This document shows, one piece after another, positions 26,302-34,841 of a stretch of 64,000 nucleotides of DNA (position 1 is the stretch's first letter; each line of letters begins with the position of its first letter). The position numbers and the translations under genes were made by a program. The notes beneath the pieces were generated by a model. That model saw nothing but the letters and a program-made list of their open reading frames with translations, was not told the origin of the DNA and did no database searches. Location of the stretch: assembly GCA_030123625.1 (NCBI GenBank), contig CP126121.1, positions 124,001 to 188,000 of the forward strand, in the 5' to 3' direction. This stretch comes from Nitrospira sp. GTDB lineage: Bacteria > Nitrospirota > Nitrospiria > Nitrospirales > Nitrospiraceae.

Positions 26302-27611
26302 TCATCTCCTTCTTCGCCTTCAGCCACAATTTCGTGACTTCGACGTACCAACGCAAGCAGGTCAGCAGATGGAGTAAGTTCGATCACGTTCTGCTCCCAC
26401 GGCAAGCTTGCCATCTTTGCTTCGGCGACGGCATCATTGAGTAGCTGCACAGCATTCTCGCCTGACAACTCGAATGGTGTCTCCTTGTCTGGTCCACTCA
26501 GTAGGTTCCAGACAAAAGGACCGGCAGGGACGAGTTGGCAACGAGATCGGAGGTCAGAGCCCTCCTCACGCGCCAGTGTGGCTGCACAGAGACCAAGTGC
26601 AGCCAATACGGTGTGCGCGGTCTGATTCGCCTTTACCAATTCGTCATTCTTCTTATCCTTGAGAGGAAAGCGCAACCGCCGCAATCCTGTCAGTGAAATC
26701 ACAGTGGTTTGGATAGCCTCGCTGATGGTGAACCCACCTTTGATGCGAGGTGTTCCATCGCTTTCTCGAATAATGTTGTTTCTCTTGTCTTTGGCATATG
26801 CATAATCAGGGGTTACACCGCCAAGATTGGCTTCGGACGGCTTACCCTCCTTGCCGATCTTCAGTTTGGCACTATCTTTTTCTCGGGCAAGTGACTCATC
26901 CAAGGTCCAATTGGGAAGGGAGTCAGATGACTCCTGACGTTGAAAAAGAGGCCCTGCACTCTTTAGGATGTTCAAGTGATCGACCTTGCCACCGGTCGTT
27001 TTGCCCAGTTGGGCATTCATGCCGACAATCTCCGATACAATTGCTCGTTGGAACTTCGCGCCGAGACCACGGCGAGGTCCGGTAGAGTCCCACAAGCCGA
27101 ACAGCAATGCCGTCGGACAGAGACCGAACAGCCCGGTCGCATTCCTGAGATCAGCCGAATCAAGAACCCTGCCCTTGCTCGATTGACGAAAGAGCACCTT
27201 CCGACCATCTTCTTCACGCAGGCTATCCCGAAACAGGGCGTCAGCAACACGGTGGGGAGCATCAAGACTCGTTATTCTGATGGCTTTCTTTACTCCTCTC
27301 ACTTCGAACTCAAATTTCACCTGCACCATCGGAAGCGAGTGAGGTTTGAAGCGTCCCGCCTCCCATGCATCAAGCAGCGCCGACTCCATTCTATTCGCCT
27401 GAGATTGCACCGAATCCAACAACACGCAGTCCACGACCTTGCCATCTTTTAGGACTCGTTTCTCCGTCGCATACTTTCCGCCCTCGTAAGTCGGAGGAAA
27501 TACCTTGTCGCCTGGCCCCCCGGCAGGCTGATACTCAGTTACGCAACGGAACGCTGCCGCTGAACTACTCACCGCTTGCTTTAACCTCTCCAATGTTAAC
27601 GTTTCACCCAT
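26298..27611 (-). CDS. csb1: Csb1, type I-G Cas7 backbone subunit (437 aa)
   Basis: Hallmarks of Csb1/GSU0053-type Cas7 are SVQSQANRMESALLDAWEAG, DAPHRVADALFRDS, and GLCPTALLFGLWDSTGPRRGLGAKFQRAIVSEIVG. It forms the repeating filament that binds the crRNA. Its ATG has an excellent ribosome binding site (AAGGAGGG) just 16 bp after the end of a truncated cas3 relic. It is now the first gene of the csb1-csb2-cas3-cas8 operon. Confidence 0.95.
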   Translation of the reverse strand: MGETLTLERLKQAVSSSAAAFRCVTEYQPAGGPGDKVFPPTYEGGKYATEKRVLKDGKVVDCVLLDSVQSQANRMESALLDAWEAGRFKPHSLPMVQVKFEFEVRGVKKAIRITSLDAPHRVADALFRDSLREEDGRKVLFRQSSKGRVLDSADLRNATGLFGLCPTALLFGLWDSTGPRRGLGAKFQRAIVSEIVGMNAQLGKTTGGKVDHLNILKSAGPLFQRQESSDSLPNWTLDESLAREKDSAKLKIGKEGKPSEANLGGVTPDYAYAKDKRNNIIRESDGTPRIKGGFTISEAIQTTVISLTGLRRLRFPLKDKKNDELVKANQTAHTVLAALGLCAATLAREEGSDLRSRCQLVPAGPFVWNLLSGPDKETPFELSGENAVQLLNDAVAEAKMASLPWEQNVIELTPSADLLALVRRSHEIVAEGEEGDE

Positions 27612-27627
27612 AACCTTCCCTCCTTTG

Positions 27628-28260
27628 TCACATCGTTTTCAAATTAGGCCTCCGCCATAGCCACCCCAACACCGCCATCGCGGTCTTCCCCATCCCCGTC
27701 GGCACATCCACCAATTGAGGCAGCGTAGGCTCACAGGCAAAGCGGATCTGAAATGGGTAAGGCTCATGGCCTGTCGCTTGCTCGAACCAGCGTACAAATG
27801 CGTCTCGATTGTTCATTTAAATTTTCCTAACTTTTGACTCCATCAGCTCGTGGTCGGTGACTTCCCTCGCTCATTCGAGTCTCTGGTTTTCCCCACCGAT
27901 TCGCCATCCCGACCGAAAGTCGAGGCGAACAGTCGAGCAATGTCCTCCATCTCCTCTCCTCTGTGGCTAGCAGGATGTTTCCAACGGCAATTGCGACCAG
28001 CGGCGGATTTGTTCTCGGCAAGCACCTTCGAAACTGGTCAGTCGCCAGTCGAAGTCTGTCGGTTGTGCGTCATGTTTCGGCATCGCCTTCCAACCTCATA
28101 AGCATGTATTCGACATCTATTCTGTTGCCGGTCGAGTGGGCATCGAATGACCAGTTGGAGTTGAATCATTCCCCCACCCCGCGCAAATACTCTTCAAGAT
28201 CATAGAGGGTGAACGATCCATCTTCGTTCCGCCGCACATGGGCAAGATAGTCAGTCATGT
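27628..28260 (-). pseudogene. Relic of a second cas3 with HD-helicase order
   Basis: Three pieces lie in order on the minus strand. From ATG 28260: MTDYLAHVRRNEDGSFTLYD, then LEEYLRGVGE and a stop, the usual start of a canonical Cas3 HD domain. Near 27880-27960: MEDIARLFASTFGRDG, resembling the next HD helix. From 27816: MNNRDAFVRWFEQATGHEP, then FQIRF and DVPTGMGKTAMAVLGWLWRR, a helicase start with Walker A, ending at a stop at 27628. Everything after Walker A is gone. The order (HD then helicase) and the sequence differ from the intact cas3 downstream, so this is not a duplicate of it. The middle piece is the weakest. Confidence 0.7.
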
Positions 28261-28483
28261 CCGATTCAGAAGTAAGATTGGGAATCCACCGAGAATTCAG
28301 GTGGGCGTACCGGGATCATACAACCGCTCGTTCGTATCGAAAAGAAGAATGACGGTATTTGCTTGCCGAGAAATGCAGAATGCATTTCTTCTCGTTTCGA
28401 TCCGGCGTCCCGGCGAAGAGGACCTACCGACTGTGGAGCGCCCAAAGTCCATGGACCATGCCTTGACAGCTGCACTATTCACG

Positions 28484-28550
28484 TTCCTCCATTCAACGGC
28501 GCAAACGGCACGTCGGAGTTGAATTTGTTCGCTGGATTCAGCGGATCGTG
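28484..28550 (-). pseudogene. C-terminal scrap of the NPVN-repeat secreted protein
   Basis: The minus strand reads HDPLNPANKFNSDVPFAPLN. This matches the C-terminus of the protein encoded at 30234-30599 (PLNPANKFNPAVPFAPLD). No start or upstream part is present. It precedes the AbrB-PIN module. Confidence 0.75.
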
Positions 28551-28575
28551 CAATCGTGCAGAGGAGAGTGACAAA

Positions 28576-28604
28576 TTGACCACCATTCCGGTCATCGGTA
28601 TACT
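28576..28604 (+). promoter_or_regulatory. Sigma-70 promoter of the AbrB-PIN module
   Basis: TTGACC (28576-28581), 17 bp, TATACT (28599-28604) is close to consensus. Transcription should begin near 28611. That favours translation from ATG 28629, which has GGAG upstream, over ATG 28614. Confidence 0.65.
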
Positions 28605-28628
28605 CATCTAGAAATGGAGAACATTTCC

Positions 28629-28880
28629 ATGCCTGTCTCTCAAATCTCAGCTAAGGGGCAAATACTCATTCCACGGCAACTCAGACGAAAATTGGGGCTC
28701 AAGGCCGGAGGCAAGGTGCAATTGATCGAGGAAGGCGGTCGCCTGGTGATTGCCCCGGCTCCTGACGATCCGATCGCAGCGGCCACCGGCTTTCTCACGG
28801 GCAAATTCTCCCTGACGGGCGAGCTCCTGCGCGAACATCGAGAGGAGGCGCGCCGTGAGCGGAAAGCTCGTTCTCGATAG
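28629..28880 (+). CDS. AbrB/MazE-type antitoxin (83 aa)
   Basis: The swapped-hairpin AbrB fold is visible: VSQISAKGQILIPRQLRRKLGLKAGGKVQLIEEGGRLVI, in which the K-G-Q-I-x-I-P-R motif is diagnostic. A helical C-terminal tail (LREHREEARRERK) would wrap the toxin. It overlaps the PIN gene by 26 bp. A strong promoter lies immediately upstream. The protein should bind its own promoter and neutralise the downstream PIN toxin. Confidence 0.9.
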   Translation: MPVSQISAKGQILIPRQLRRKLGLKAGGKVQLIEEGGRLVIAPAPDDPIAAATGFLTGKFSLTGELLREHREEARRERKARSR

Positions 28881-29262
28881 CTTCGCCCTGGTCAGTCTCT
28901 TTCATAAGGAGCGTGGTTGGGAAAAAGTCCGAGCCTCGCTGTACGAACAGCAACGGGCTGGAACCAAGGCTTATCTGAACTGGGTCAATTGGGGCGAGTT
29001 CTACTACATCGTCAAGCGCAAGGTCGGTGCGACCAAGGCTGCTGAATCCCTCCATCTCCTGGAACAATTGCCCATCGAACTGGTTCCCGTGGATTTGCAA
29101 TTGGTGCGGGAGGCAGCGGAGATCAAAAGTGAGCATGCGGTCTCCTATGCGGATGCGTTCTGCATCGCCACGGCGCGCCGCCTGTCGGGAACGGTCCTGA
29201 CGAGCGATCCTGAATTCCATGCTGTTGAGCATCTAATTACCGTCCGGTGGCTGACATCCTAG
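28855..29262 (+). CDS. PIN-domain (VapC-type) ribonuclease toxin (135 aa)
   Basis: The PIN fold has its first acidic residue in LVLDSFALVSLFH, then a Glu in VNWGEFYYIV, and acidic residues in VSYADAFCIATARRL and VLTSDPEF. It begins with GTG after an AGAGGAGG site inside the antitoxin gene. Such toxins cut RNA, often tRNA, when unbound by antitoxin. The stop is followed within 20 bp by another NPVN-protein scrap. Confidence 0.88.
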   Translation: MSGKLVLDSFALVSLFHKERGWEKVRASLYEQQRAGTKAYLNWVNWGEFYYIVKRKVGATKAAESLHLLEQLPIELVPVDLQLVREAAEIKSEHAVSYADAFCIATARRLSGTVLTSDPEFHAVEHLITVRWLTS

Positions 29263-29275
29263 TTCTGCTTTCATC

Positions 29276-29350
29276 CTCAGTGACTCCGTCACTTCCCTCC
29301 ACCCAACGGCGCACACGGCGCGTTGCTGTTGTACTTATTGACCGGGTTCC
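29276..29350 (-). pseudogene. Second C-terminal scrap of the NPVN-repeat protein
   Basis: The minus strand reads HPDKLRNPVNKYNSNAPCAP, then LGGGK and a stop. It aligns with the end of the protein encoded at 30234-30599 (HPDNPLNPANKFNPAVPFAP). It lies between the AbrB-PIN module and the next TA-like pair. Confidence 0.75.
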
Positions 29351-29417
29351 GTAGTTTGTCCGGATGGGACGCTCTCGCAGGCTTTGCCTTTCTCTGCCCT
29401 TCCTGTACAATCGCTCC

Positions 29418-29627
29418 ATGGCGTTCGACCCCGACAATCCGCCCATTTGGCTGCGCAAGCTTCATGTGAGCGCGGCGCAGATCAATCCCACGGACTATCC
29501 CGCTTCCGCTGTCGAGGGAATCCTTGCCGTCTGTCGTTTGTCATCTGCCCAACACCGCTGGATATCGGCTCTACGCGACGCCGTAGAGAAGTCTGATTGC
29601 ACGGGTTCGGCTGTTCCTTACTCTTAG
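29418..29627 (+). CDS. Small protein paired with an NTase (69 aa)
   Basis: It begins MAFDPDNPPIWLRKLHVSAAQINPTDYP and continues helical to the end. I do not recognise it. The stop lies 7 bp before the nucleotidyltransferase ATG, so it is probably the co-expressed partner in a toxin-antitoxin-like pair, comparable to the small helical partner at 18506-18784. No strong ribosome binding site is visible. Confidence 0.5.
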   Translation: MAFDPDNPPIWLRKLHVSAAQINPTDYPASAVEGILAVCRLSSAQHRWISALRDAVEKSDCTGSAVPYS

Positions 29628-29634
29628 CCGCATC

Positions 29635-30216
29635 ATGGACCCCCCGGATATTTTTCAAAACGACTACCTCTCGGTGGTACAGTCGGCCAATCGCGCGCTG
29701 TCTTCCACGGAAGTTCCTTACTGTGTGATCGGAGCGTTAGCCCTTGGTATGTGGGGAACTCCACGTGCCACCTACGATGTCGACTTTCTTATTCTCGCTC
29801 AATGCCACGACCCTCAGCCGTTCCTCGATCTGTTGCGCACAGCTGGATTTGCCATTAACGAAACATGGCACGACGCCAATCCGATGGCTCGTGAAGTCGT
29901 CCTCCGACTGGCGCATCCCACCGCTCCTCATTTTCCCGTGGACCTCGTCTTTTCACTGGGGCCCTTCGATCGCGCTGTGCTCGATCGGCGTCGGGCTGTC
30001 GATTTTCATGGTTCGACGATCTGGATGAGCTCACCCGAAGACCTCATTCTTATGAAATTGCGAGCGAGCCGACCACGAGACTTTGACGATGTGATCAGTA
30101 TCGTCAAAAACCCTCGCCTGCAGCTCGACCTGGACTATCTATGGAGCTGGGCGGACCGGCTTGGGCTTCATGGAGAATTGCAGTATGCCCTCCACGCAGC
30201 CGACACCGGAAGTTGA
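29635..30216 (+). CDS. Nucleotidyltransferase of an AbiEii/MNT-like family (193 aa)
   Basis: The NTase core is VPYCVIGALALGMWGTPRATYDVDFLIL, with the G-A-L-A-L helix and the DVD metal pair; PVDLVFSLG supplies the third acidic residue. The C-terminal region has IWMSSPEDLILMKLRASRPRDFDDVISIV, typical of the family, and ends in helices. It is homologous in layout to the frameshifted NTase at 17966-18519, but that copy carries SVASMAYGEPRFTNDID. It probably acts with the 69-aa protein upstream. Confidence 0.8.
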   Translation: MDPPDIFQNDYLSVVQSANRALSSTEVPYCVIGALALGMWGTPRATYDVDFLILAQCHDPQPFLDLLRTAGFAINETWHDANPMAREVVLRLAHPTAPHFPVDLVFSLGPFDRAVLDRRRAVDFHGSTIWMSSPEDLILMKLRASRPRDFDDVISIVKNPRLQLDLDYLWSWADRLGLHGELQYALHAADTGS

Positions 30217-30233
30217 TCTGTCTCGGTTCAGCG

Positions 30234-30599
30234 TCACCATGCGCCGGTCCTCCGACCGCTCCTTCCATCCAGCGGCGCGAACGGCACGGCGGGGTTGAAC
30301 TTGTTCGCCGGGTTCAATGGATTGTCCGGATGATAGCGGTTCACGGGATTGAAGGGATTGTTTGGGTTGTATTGGTTGATCGGGTTTGTCGGATTGCCAG
30401 GATCGTAGCGGTTGACAGGATTGAACATGTTATCCGGGTCGTACGTATTGACTGGGTTGAGCGGATTATCCGGCTGATATTTGTTCACGGGATTGAAGAT
30501 GTTGTACTCGCGCTCGTAGCGCGACTCGAAACCCATGTCGGCATAGGCAGCCGGGAGTCCTAGAGATAGCATCATGGCCGCCCATATTGCGTTCCGCAT
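30234..30599 (-). CDS. Secreted protein with tandem 12-residue NPVN repeats (121 aa)
   Basis: ATG 30599 has a consensus AGGAGG site 6 nt away. A signal peptide (NAIWAAMMLSLGLPAAYA) precedes the mature part, made almost entirely of five units of the form YxPDNPxNPVNR: YQPDNPLNPVNT, YDPDNMFNPVNR, YDPGNPTNPINQ, YNPNNPFNPVNR and YHPDNPLNPANK. It ends FAPLDGRSGRRTGAW. The Asn/Pro/Asp richness suggests an extended, possibly calcium-binding or wall-associated protein. C-terminal scraps of the same gene lie at 28484-28550 and 29276-29350. Confidence 0.75.
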   Translation of the reverse strand: MRNAIWAAMMLSLGLPAAYADMGFESRYEREYNIFNPVNKYQPDNPLNPVNTYDPDNMFNPVNRYDPGNPTNPINQYNPNNPFNPVNRYHPDNPLNPANKFNPAVPFAPLDGRSGRRTGAW

Positions 30600-30755
30600 A
30601 GCCACCTCCTCGTATGATGGCCTAGTCTCACACACCGATGTGACATCCGAGGTCATTTCCAAAATAATTCTTCCGCTGCGCTTGTCTCCTGTTTTTGGCC
30701 TGGTTCCTGTGGTCTCTCCATGCGCACGTCCCCGAACTGATCCGGACATCCGAGG

Positions 30756-31742
30756 TCACACGGATGACACGATCTTCGCCGCCTCCTGCTTAACTGTTGT
30801 TCGCAAAGACTCCGGCCGCGCGACCCGCACCCCGCTCCCGAAGCTGAGCACCCATCCGACGAGTTCGCGGCTGTCGGCGACGGACAGCGTCATCCGCAGC
30901 TTGCCGCCCGGCAGCCGTTTCAGCTCTTGACTCGAATGCCAGACACGATGTTTGGCCCAGGCTGCCGTCGGCTTGTCGAATTCCAGTTCGACGTCGATGC
31001 GCGGCCCTCGCATGACCGTGAGCGAGTCTTCCACGAAGGCATCGAAGTCGAAATGCAATGGAATTTGGTACGGCAACTCGGTCGGCGTGACGGATTTGAT
31101 CCGCTCGACGGCGAACATGCGCGGCTCTTTGCGGAGATGGCAATACCCGATGAGATAGAGGCCGCCGGAGGCATACCAGAGGCGATACGGATCGACTTCA
31201 CGCCGGGTCACGCGCCCGCGCGAAGCGGAGTCGTAACGCATCTGAATCCGTTTTTTATCGGCGATGGCACGGGTGACGCGCTCGACAATCTCCCGGTGGC
31301 GCTTGTAGCGTTTATGCGGGCCGAGGCCGACGGAAAACGTGTCCTCGAGTTGCTGGACCAGGGTCAGTCCTTCCGGCGGCAGCGTCGCGGAGGCTTTGTT
31401 CAACGCCGATTGCAACGACGCATGCACGACGGTGCCTTCAAGGGGTGCGATGAGCTTGCGGCTGAGGGTCAGCGCCATCACCTCCGTGGTCGATAGACGC
31501 AAGGCCGGCGCCTGGCGCGCTCCTTCCAACAGTTTCCACCGCGTCCGCCCGTCAATCCTTTCCGTCTGCAGGGGCCACCCGGCCGATTCGATCGCGTCGA
31601 GGTCTCTCCGCAACGTTCGAGAATGACGGGCTGCCGAGGGATCGATCGATTCGGCGAGTTGTTCCAACGTCAATCCATGCCTGGACAATTCCAATTTTTT
31701 GAGAACGATGAGCTGCCGAACGGCCTGGTCGTTGCGCGGCAT
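30756..31742 (-). CDS. WYL-domain transcriptional regulator (328 aa)
   Basis: An N-terminal winged HTH (LTLEQLAESID, then SRTLRRDLDAIESAGWPL) is followed by a linker and a WYL domain with IQMRYDSASRG, VDPYRLWYASGGLYLIGYCH and RMFAVERIKSV. The C-terminal WCX extension ends near SFGSGVRVARPESLR. WYL regulators bind nucleic-acid ligands and often control CRISPR and other defence loci. It is the outermost gene of the CRISPR/TA island and a candidate regulator of it, which is inference. Confidence 0.88.
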   Translation of the reverse strand: MPRNDQAVRQLIVLKKLELSRHGLTLEQLAESIDPSAARHSRTLRRDLDAIESAGWPLQTERIDGRTRWKLLEGARQAPALRLSTTEVMALTLSRKLIAPLEGTVVHASLQSALNKASATLPPEGLTLVQQLEDTFSVGLGPHKRYKRHREIVERVTRAIADKKRIQMRYDSASRGRVTRREVDPYRLWYASGGLYLIGYCHLRKEPRMFAVERIKSVTPTELPYQIPLHFDFDAFVEDSLTVMRGPRIDVELEFDKPTAAWAKHRVWHSSQELKRLPGGKLRMTLSVADSRELVGWVLSFGSGVRVARPESLRTTVKQEAAKIVSSV

Positions 31743-32139
31743 CGCTTACCCTGCCGACCTGCCGGAACAACACGGCGTTTGAGGACGATTGCGGAATGAG
31801 GAGAAAGGGAAGGACGTCGTCGATAGAAAGCGCCGGAACGGCATCCGGCATCTATGGAACAGCGCCATGGAGAGGCCTCGTGCACTGCGCGGAACAGGAT
31901 GCGGCGGGAGGCTTATACACTTATTTCGTGGCCTCCGCAACCTCCGTCTTCATATCAACTTCTCGAATGCGGGTATGTGGATCCGAAGTCGGTGCGAGAG
32001 TATGGCCCGAAGCAGGAAAGACCTGTATGCAAGTGAGCAAGGAATCAACCGATCGGCTAGAGCAGCGCAACCGGCCCTAAGAGGCCGCCCGTCCGGCACC
32101 ACTGTAAGGAAAACACTGAGGAAAGATTCGGATCCGCAA
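31743..32139. other. Gene-free stretch
   Basis: I find no supported gene or RNA. It separates the WYL gene's promoter region from the 3' end of the comM operon. Confidence 0.45.
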
Positions 32140-32352
32140 TTACGATTTCTTGATCCGATCGAGGATCAACGCGATGCAACCGCCCAGCAACCCTCCGCCG
32201 ATGATCGTGGTCAGCAGCTCGACAAGTTTCAATTCCCACACAGATCCTTGAGCTTGCATCACTTCCCGGATGCCTCCTTGCACCAAGATGACGGCCAACG
32301 CCATCGTCGCGCCCACGACAAACCACCAGAGAAATACTTTGAGGGATGCCAC
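32140..32352 (-). CDS. Two-TM small membrane protein downstream of comM (70 aa)
   Basis: GTG start, 7 bp after the comM stop, so the two are one transcript. Two hydrophobic segments are visible (VFLWWFVVGATMALAVILV and LLTTIIGGGLLGGCIALIL), with a short polar loop between and a basic C-terminus (DRIKKS). The function is unknown. Confidence 0.6.
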   Translation of the reverse strand: MASLKVFLWWFVVGATMALAVILVQGGIREVMQAQGSVWELKLVELLTTIIGGGLLGGCIALILDRIKKS

Positions 32353-32359
32353 CGAAGCC

Positions 32360-33889
32360 TCACATGTCTGGATTGCGGTCGAATGAACGGTATTGAATGG
32401 CTTCCGCGATGTGCACGGTCTCGATCGTATCCGAGTCGGCTAAATCGGCAATGGTACGCGCGACCCGAAGAATACGCCCATGCGCTCGTGCCGACAGCCG
32501 CAGCCTTGCCATCGCGTGCTCGAGCAGCTCTTGAGCCGGCTGATCAAGCCCACAATACCGCTTTACCATCCGAGGCTTCAACTGCGCATTTGTATAGATC
32601 CCATCGTTGCGGTAACGCCGCCGCTGGCGTTCCCGAGCCGCGACGACACGCGATCGGATTGCCGCCGACCCCTCCGAGGGGGGCAGTTCGGTACGGAGCT
32701 CTCGGACCGGAACAGGCGGCACATCCAGATGGATATCCAGCCGATCCAGCATCGGCCCGGAGAGTTTCGCGCGATACCGACGAATCTGAGTGCCGGTACA
32801 AATACAGGGTCTGGTTCGATCCCCATAATATCCGCACGGACAAGGATTCATCGCGGCAATCAACATGAATCGGGCGGGATATCTCAAGGTTCCGCTGGCT
32901 CTGGTCAAAATCACATGTCCATCCTCCAACGGTTGCCGCAATCCCTCCAGCACGCCCCGTTTGAACTCGGGAGACTCGTCCAGAAACAGGACGCCGTTAT
33001 GCGCAAGGGAGACTTCGCCGGGCTTTGGAACAGTGCCTCCTCCGATCAGACCGGCATCGGAGATGCTGTGATGAGGAGCGCGGAAAGGGCGCACTGTGAG
33101 CAAGGGCCGGTCCGGAGCGAGTTGCCCGGCGACGCTGTGAATACGCGTCGTTTCAATGGCCTCTTCCGATTCCAACAGCGGAAGGATCGAGGGCAGTCGG
33201 CGTGCCAACATCGTCTTGCCGGAGCCGGGCGGACCGACCATCAGCACATTGTGTCCACCGGATGCGGCCACTTCCAATGCCCGCTTGGCATGGTCCTGCC
33301 CGCGGACGTCCGTATAGTCTTCATCCTCCGCCGTTCGGGCCACCCCCAGCACGTCGGGGTTCGACCGGCTCGGCACAATGGTTTGGTTGCCCTTCAGAAA
33401 CTCCGCAGCTTCCGTGAGACTATGGAGGGGATAGGCACTGACGCCGTCCACCAACGCAGCTTCAGGGCCATTGTCGGCCGGCAGCAAGAGTTCGTACCCG
33501 GCTCGGCACACGAGCGCAAAAGAGAGTGCGCCCATGATCGGTCTCACGCGTCCGTCCAACGACAACTCTCCGACGAGCACTCGATTCTCCAGCCCCGACC
33601 GAGGGATGACTTCTTCGGCGACGAGGATCCCGACGGCGATCGCAAGGTCCAGTCCCGATCCCTCTTTTTTGACGCCGGCGGGAGCGAGATTGACGGTGAT
33701 TCGTTTGGCAGGAAAGTGAAATCCCGTGTTCTTGAGTGCGGAGCGCACTCGGTCACGGCTTTCCTTGACGATTGCGTCGGGCAGCCCGACGACCGAGAAT
33801 TGCGGAAGACCGCCGGAGATATCGACCTCGACATCCACAAGATGCGCGTCGAGACCGACGAGCGCCGCGCTCCTCACCTTGGCGAGCAT
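32360..33889 (-). CDS. comM: ComM/YifB-like AAA+ helicase
   Basis: ComM is a hexameric branch-migration helicase for natural transformation; YifB is the older name. Length (509) is normal. The N-terminal ChlI-like domain starts MLAKVRSAALVGLDAHLVDVEVDISGGLPQF and includes KRITVNLAPAGVKKEGSGLDL. The AAA+ domain has Walker A GPPGSGKTMLARRL, FRAPHHSISDAGLIGGG, Walker B VLFLDESPEF and the Cys-rich insert NPCPCGYYGD. The C-terminal Mg-chelatase-like domain contains SARAHGRILRVARTIADL. It is transcribed with the small membrane gene downstream. Confidence 0.95.
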   Translation of the reverse strand: MLAKVRSAALVGLDAHLVDVEVDISGGLPQFSVVGLPDAIVKESRDRVRSALKNTGFHFPAKRITVNLAPAGVKKEGSGLDLAIAVGILVAEEVIPRSGLENRVLVGELSLDGRVRPIMGALSFALVCRAGYELLLPADNGPEAALVDGVSAYPLHSLTEAAEFLKGNQTIVPSRSNPDVLGVARTAEDEDYTDVRGQDHAKRALEVAASGGHNVLMVGPPGSGKTMLARRLPSILPLLESEEAIETTRIHSVAGQLAPDRPLLTVRPFRAPHHSISDAGLIGGGTVPKPGEVSLAHNGVLFLDESPEFKRGVLEGLRQPLEDGHVILTRASGTLRYPARFMLIAAMNPCPCGYYGDRTRPCICTGTQIRRYRAKLSGPMLDRLDIHLDVPPVPVRELRTELPPSEGSAAIRSRVVAARERQRRRYRNDGIYTNAQLKPRMVKRYCGLDQPAQELLEHAMARLRLSARAHGRILRVARTIADLADSDTIETVHIAEAIQYRSFDRNPDM

Positions 33890-34079
33890 GAAAATACTGC
33901 CTTTCTCATCTCCCCCACATTATCCATGGACGCTTCTGTGGCAACCGCCGGCGAATAATGTGGGCTTGGACCGCGGCCAAACCGAGCAATTATAGGAAGT
34001 CTCTAAGGGGGTTTCAATAGAGTAGTCGATTGCCGGGTCTTCACTGGCACCGCTCCCATCGACACTGTATAATCCGCCC

Positions 34080-34724
34080 ATGCGCCTCTGGTCTACCCCA
34101 GAGGGGATCATCCCTTCGAATCGGTCGCGACTCAACCACCAGGCTTGCCGGGTCTTCGCCTTTAGCCTCTCTCTCGTGCTGTGTTCTCCCCTCGAATACG
34201 GTTCTTCCTTGCTCGTGGCGGGCGAAATCTCCCTCATCCCCGTGCAGCGGCCCCAGCGCGCCTCGCCGCATGTCGGATCGGCTATGGCGGTTCTCGCGAC
34301 ACTTGAACAGGCACAGGTGCTTCCACCGGAAGGCAGCCGGGAAGCGGATCGTATCATTCAGTCCGTCATCCAGTTCCAATCCGCCTTCGCAAAAGGCACG
34401 GACCCCCCTGTGCTGGATTTTGCGCAGCGCGCCCTTGCCGATACATACGGCGAAGAGGCCACCACCCTGCTCGAACGATTTCGCGCAAGCGGATGGACCG
34501 CAGAACTATTGGAAGCGCTCGCGGATGCGGACCAGCGCACCTCCACGGAAGAGCTGGAGCGGCTGGCAACCGGGTTTGGACGATTCAACCTATCGGTCGA
34601 TGATTTCAGGCGATTCATGCAGCTCGTACGAGACGGCCGCTCGGCGCTGGCCGCGCGAGGGCAACATTTTGAAGAGGTCTATGCTCACCATCGAAAGGCC
34701 ATGCCGGGAGCGCCGGGACAGTGA
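34080..34724 (+). CDS. Exported helical hypothetical protein (214 aa)
   Basis: A basic N-terminus and hydrophobic segment (VFAFSLSLVLCSPLEYG, about residues 25-42) suggest export. The mature region is predicted helical: YGEEATTLLERFRASGWTAELLEALADAD, then LSVDDFRRFMQLVRDGRSAL. No domain is recognised. The start is uncertain, since later Met residues are few. It is divergent from comM and shares the 190-bp intergenic region with it. Confidence 0.6.
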   Translation: MRLWSTPEGIIPSNRSRLNHQACRVFAFSLSLVLCSPLEYGSSLLVAGEISLIPVQRPQRASPHVGSAMAVLATLEQAQVLPPEGSREADRIIQSVIQFQSAFAKGTDPPVLDFAQRALADTYGEEATTLLERFRASGWTAELLEALADADQRTSTEELERLATGFGRFNLSVDDFRRFMQLVRDGRSALAARGQHFEEVYAHHRKAMPGAPGQ

Positions 34725-34841
34725 ATCATGTATCTCGTGAAGGGTATCTCGTATCTCGCAACAACGAGAGAGAGTGTGCTACATACGCTTCACCTCGCCA
34801 CGCGGCGAAGCGGGCTTCTCGAACGACGACACCCAGAGGGC

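Noticed and set aside
32480-33958. 492-codon frame on the plus strand opposite comM
   Set aside because: ComM on the minus strand has every family motif; the plus frame has none.
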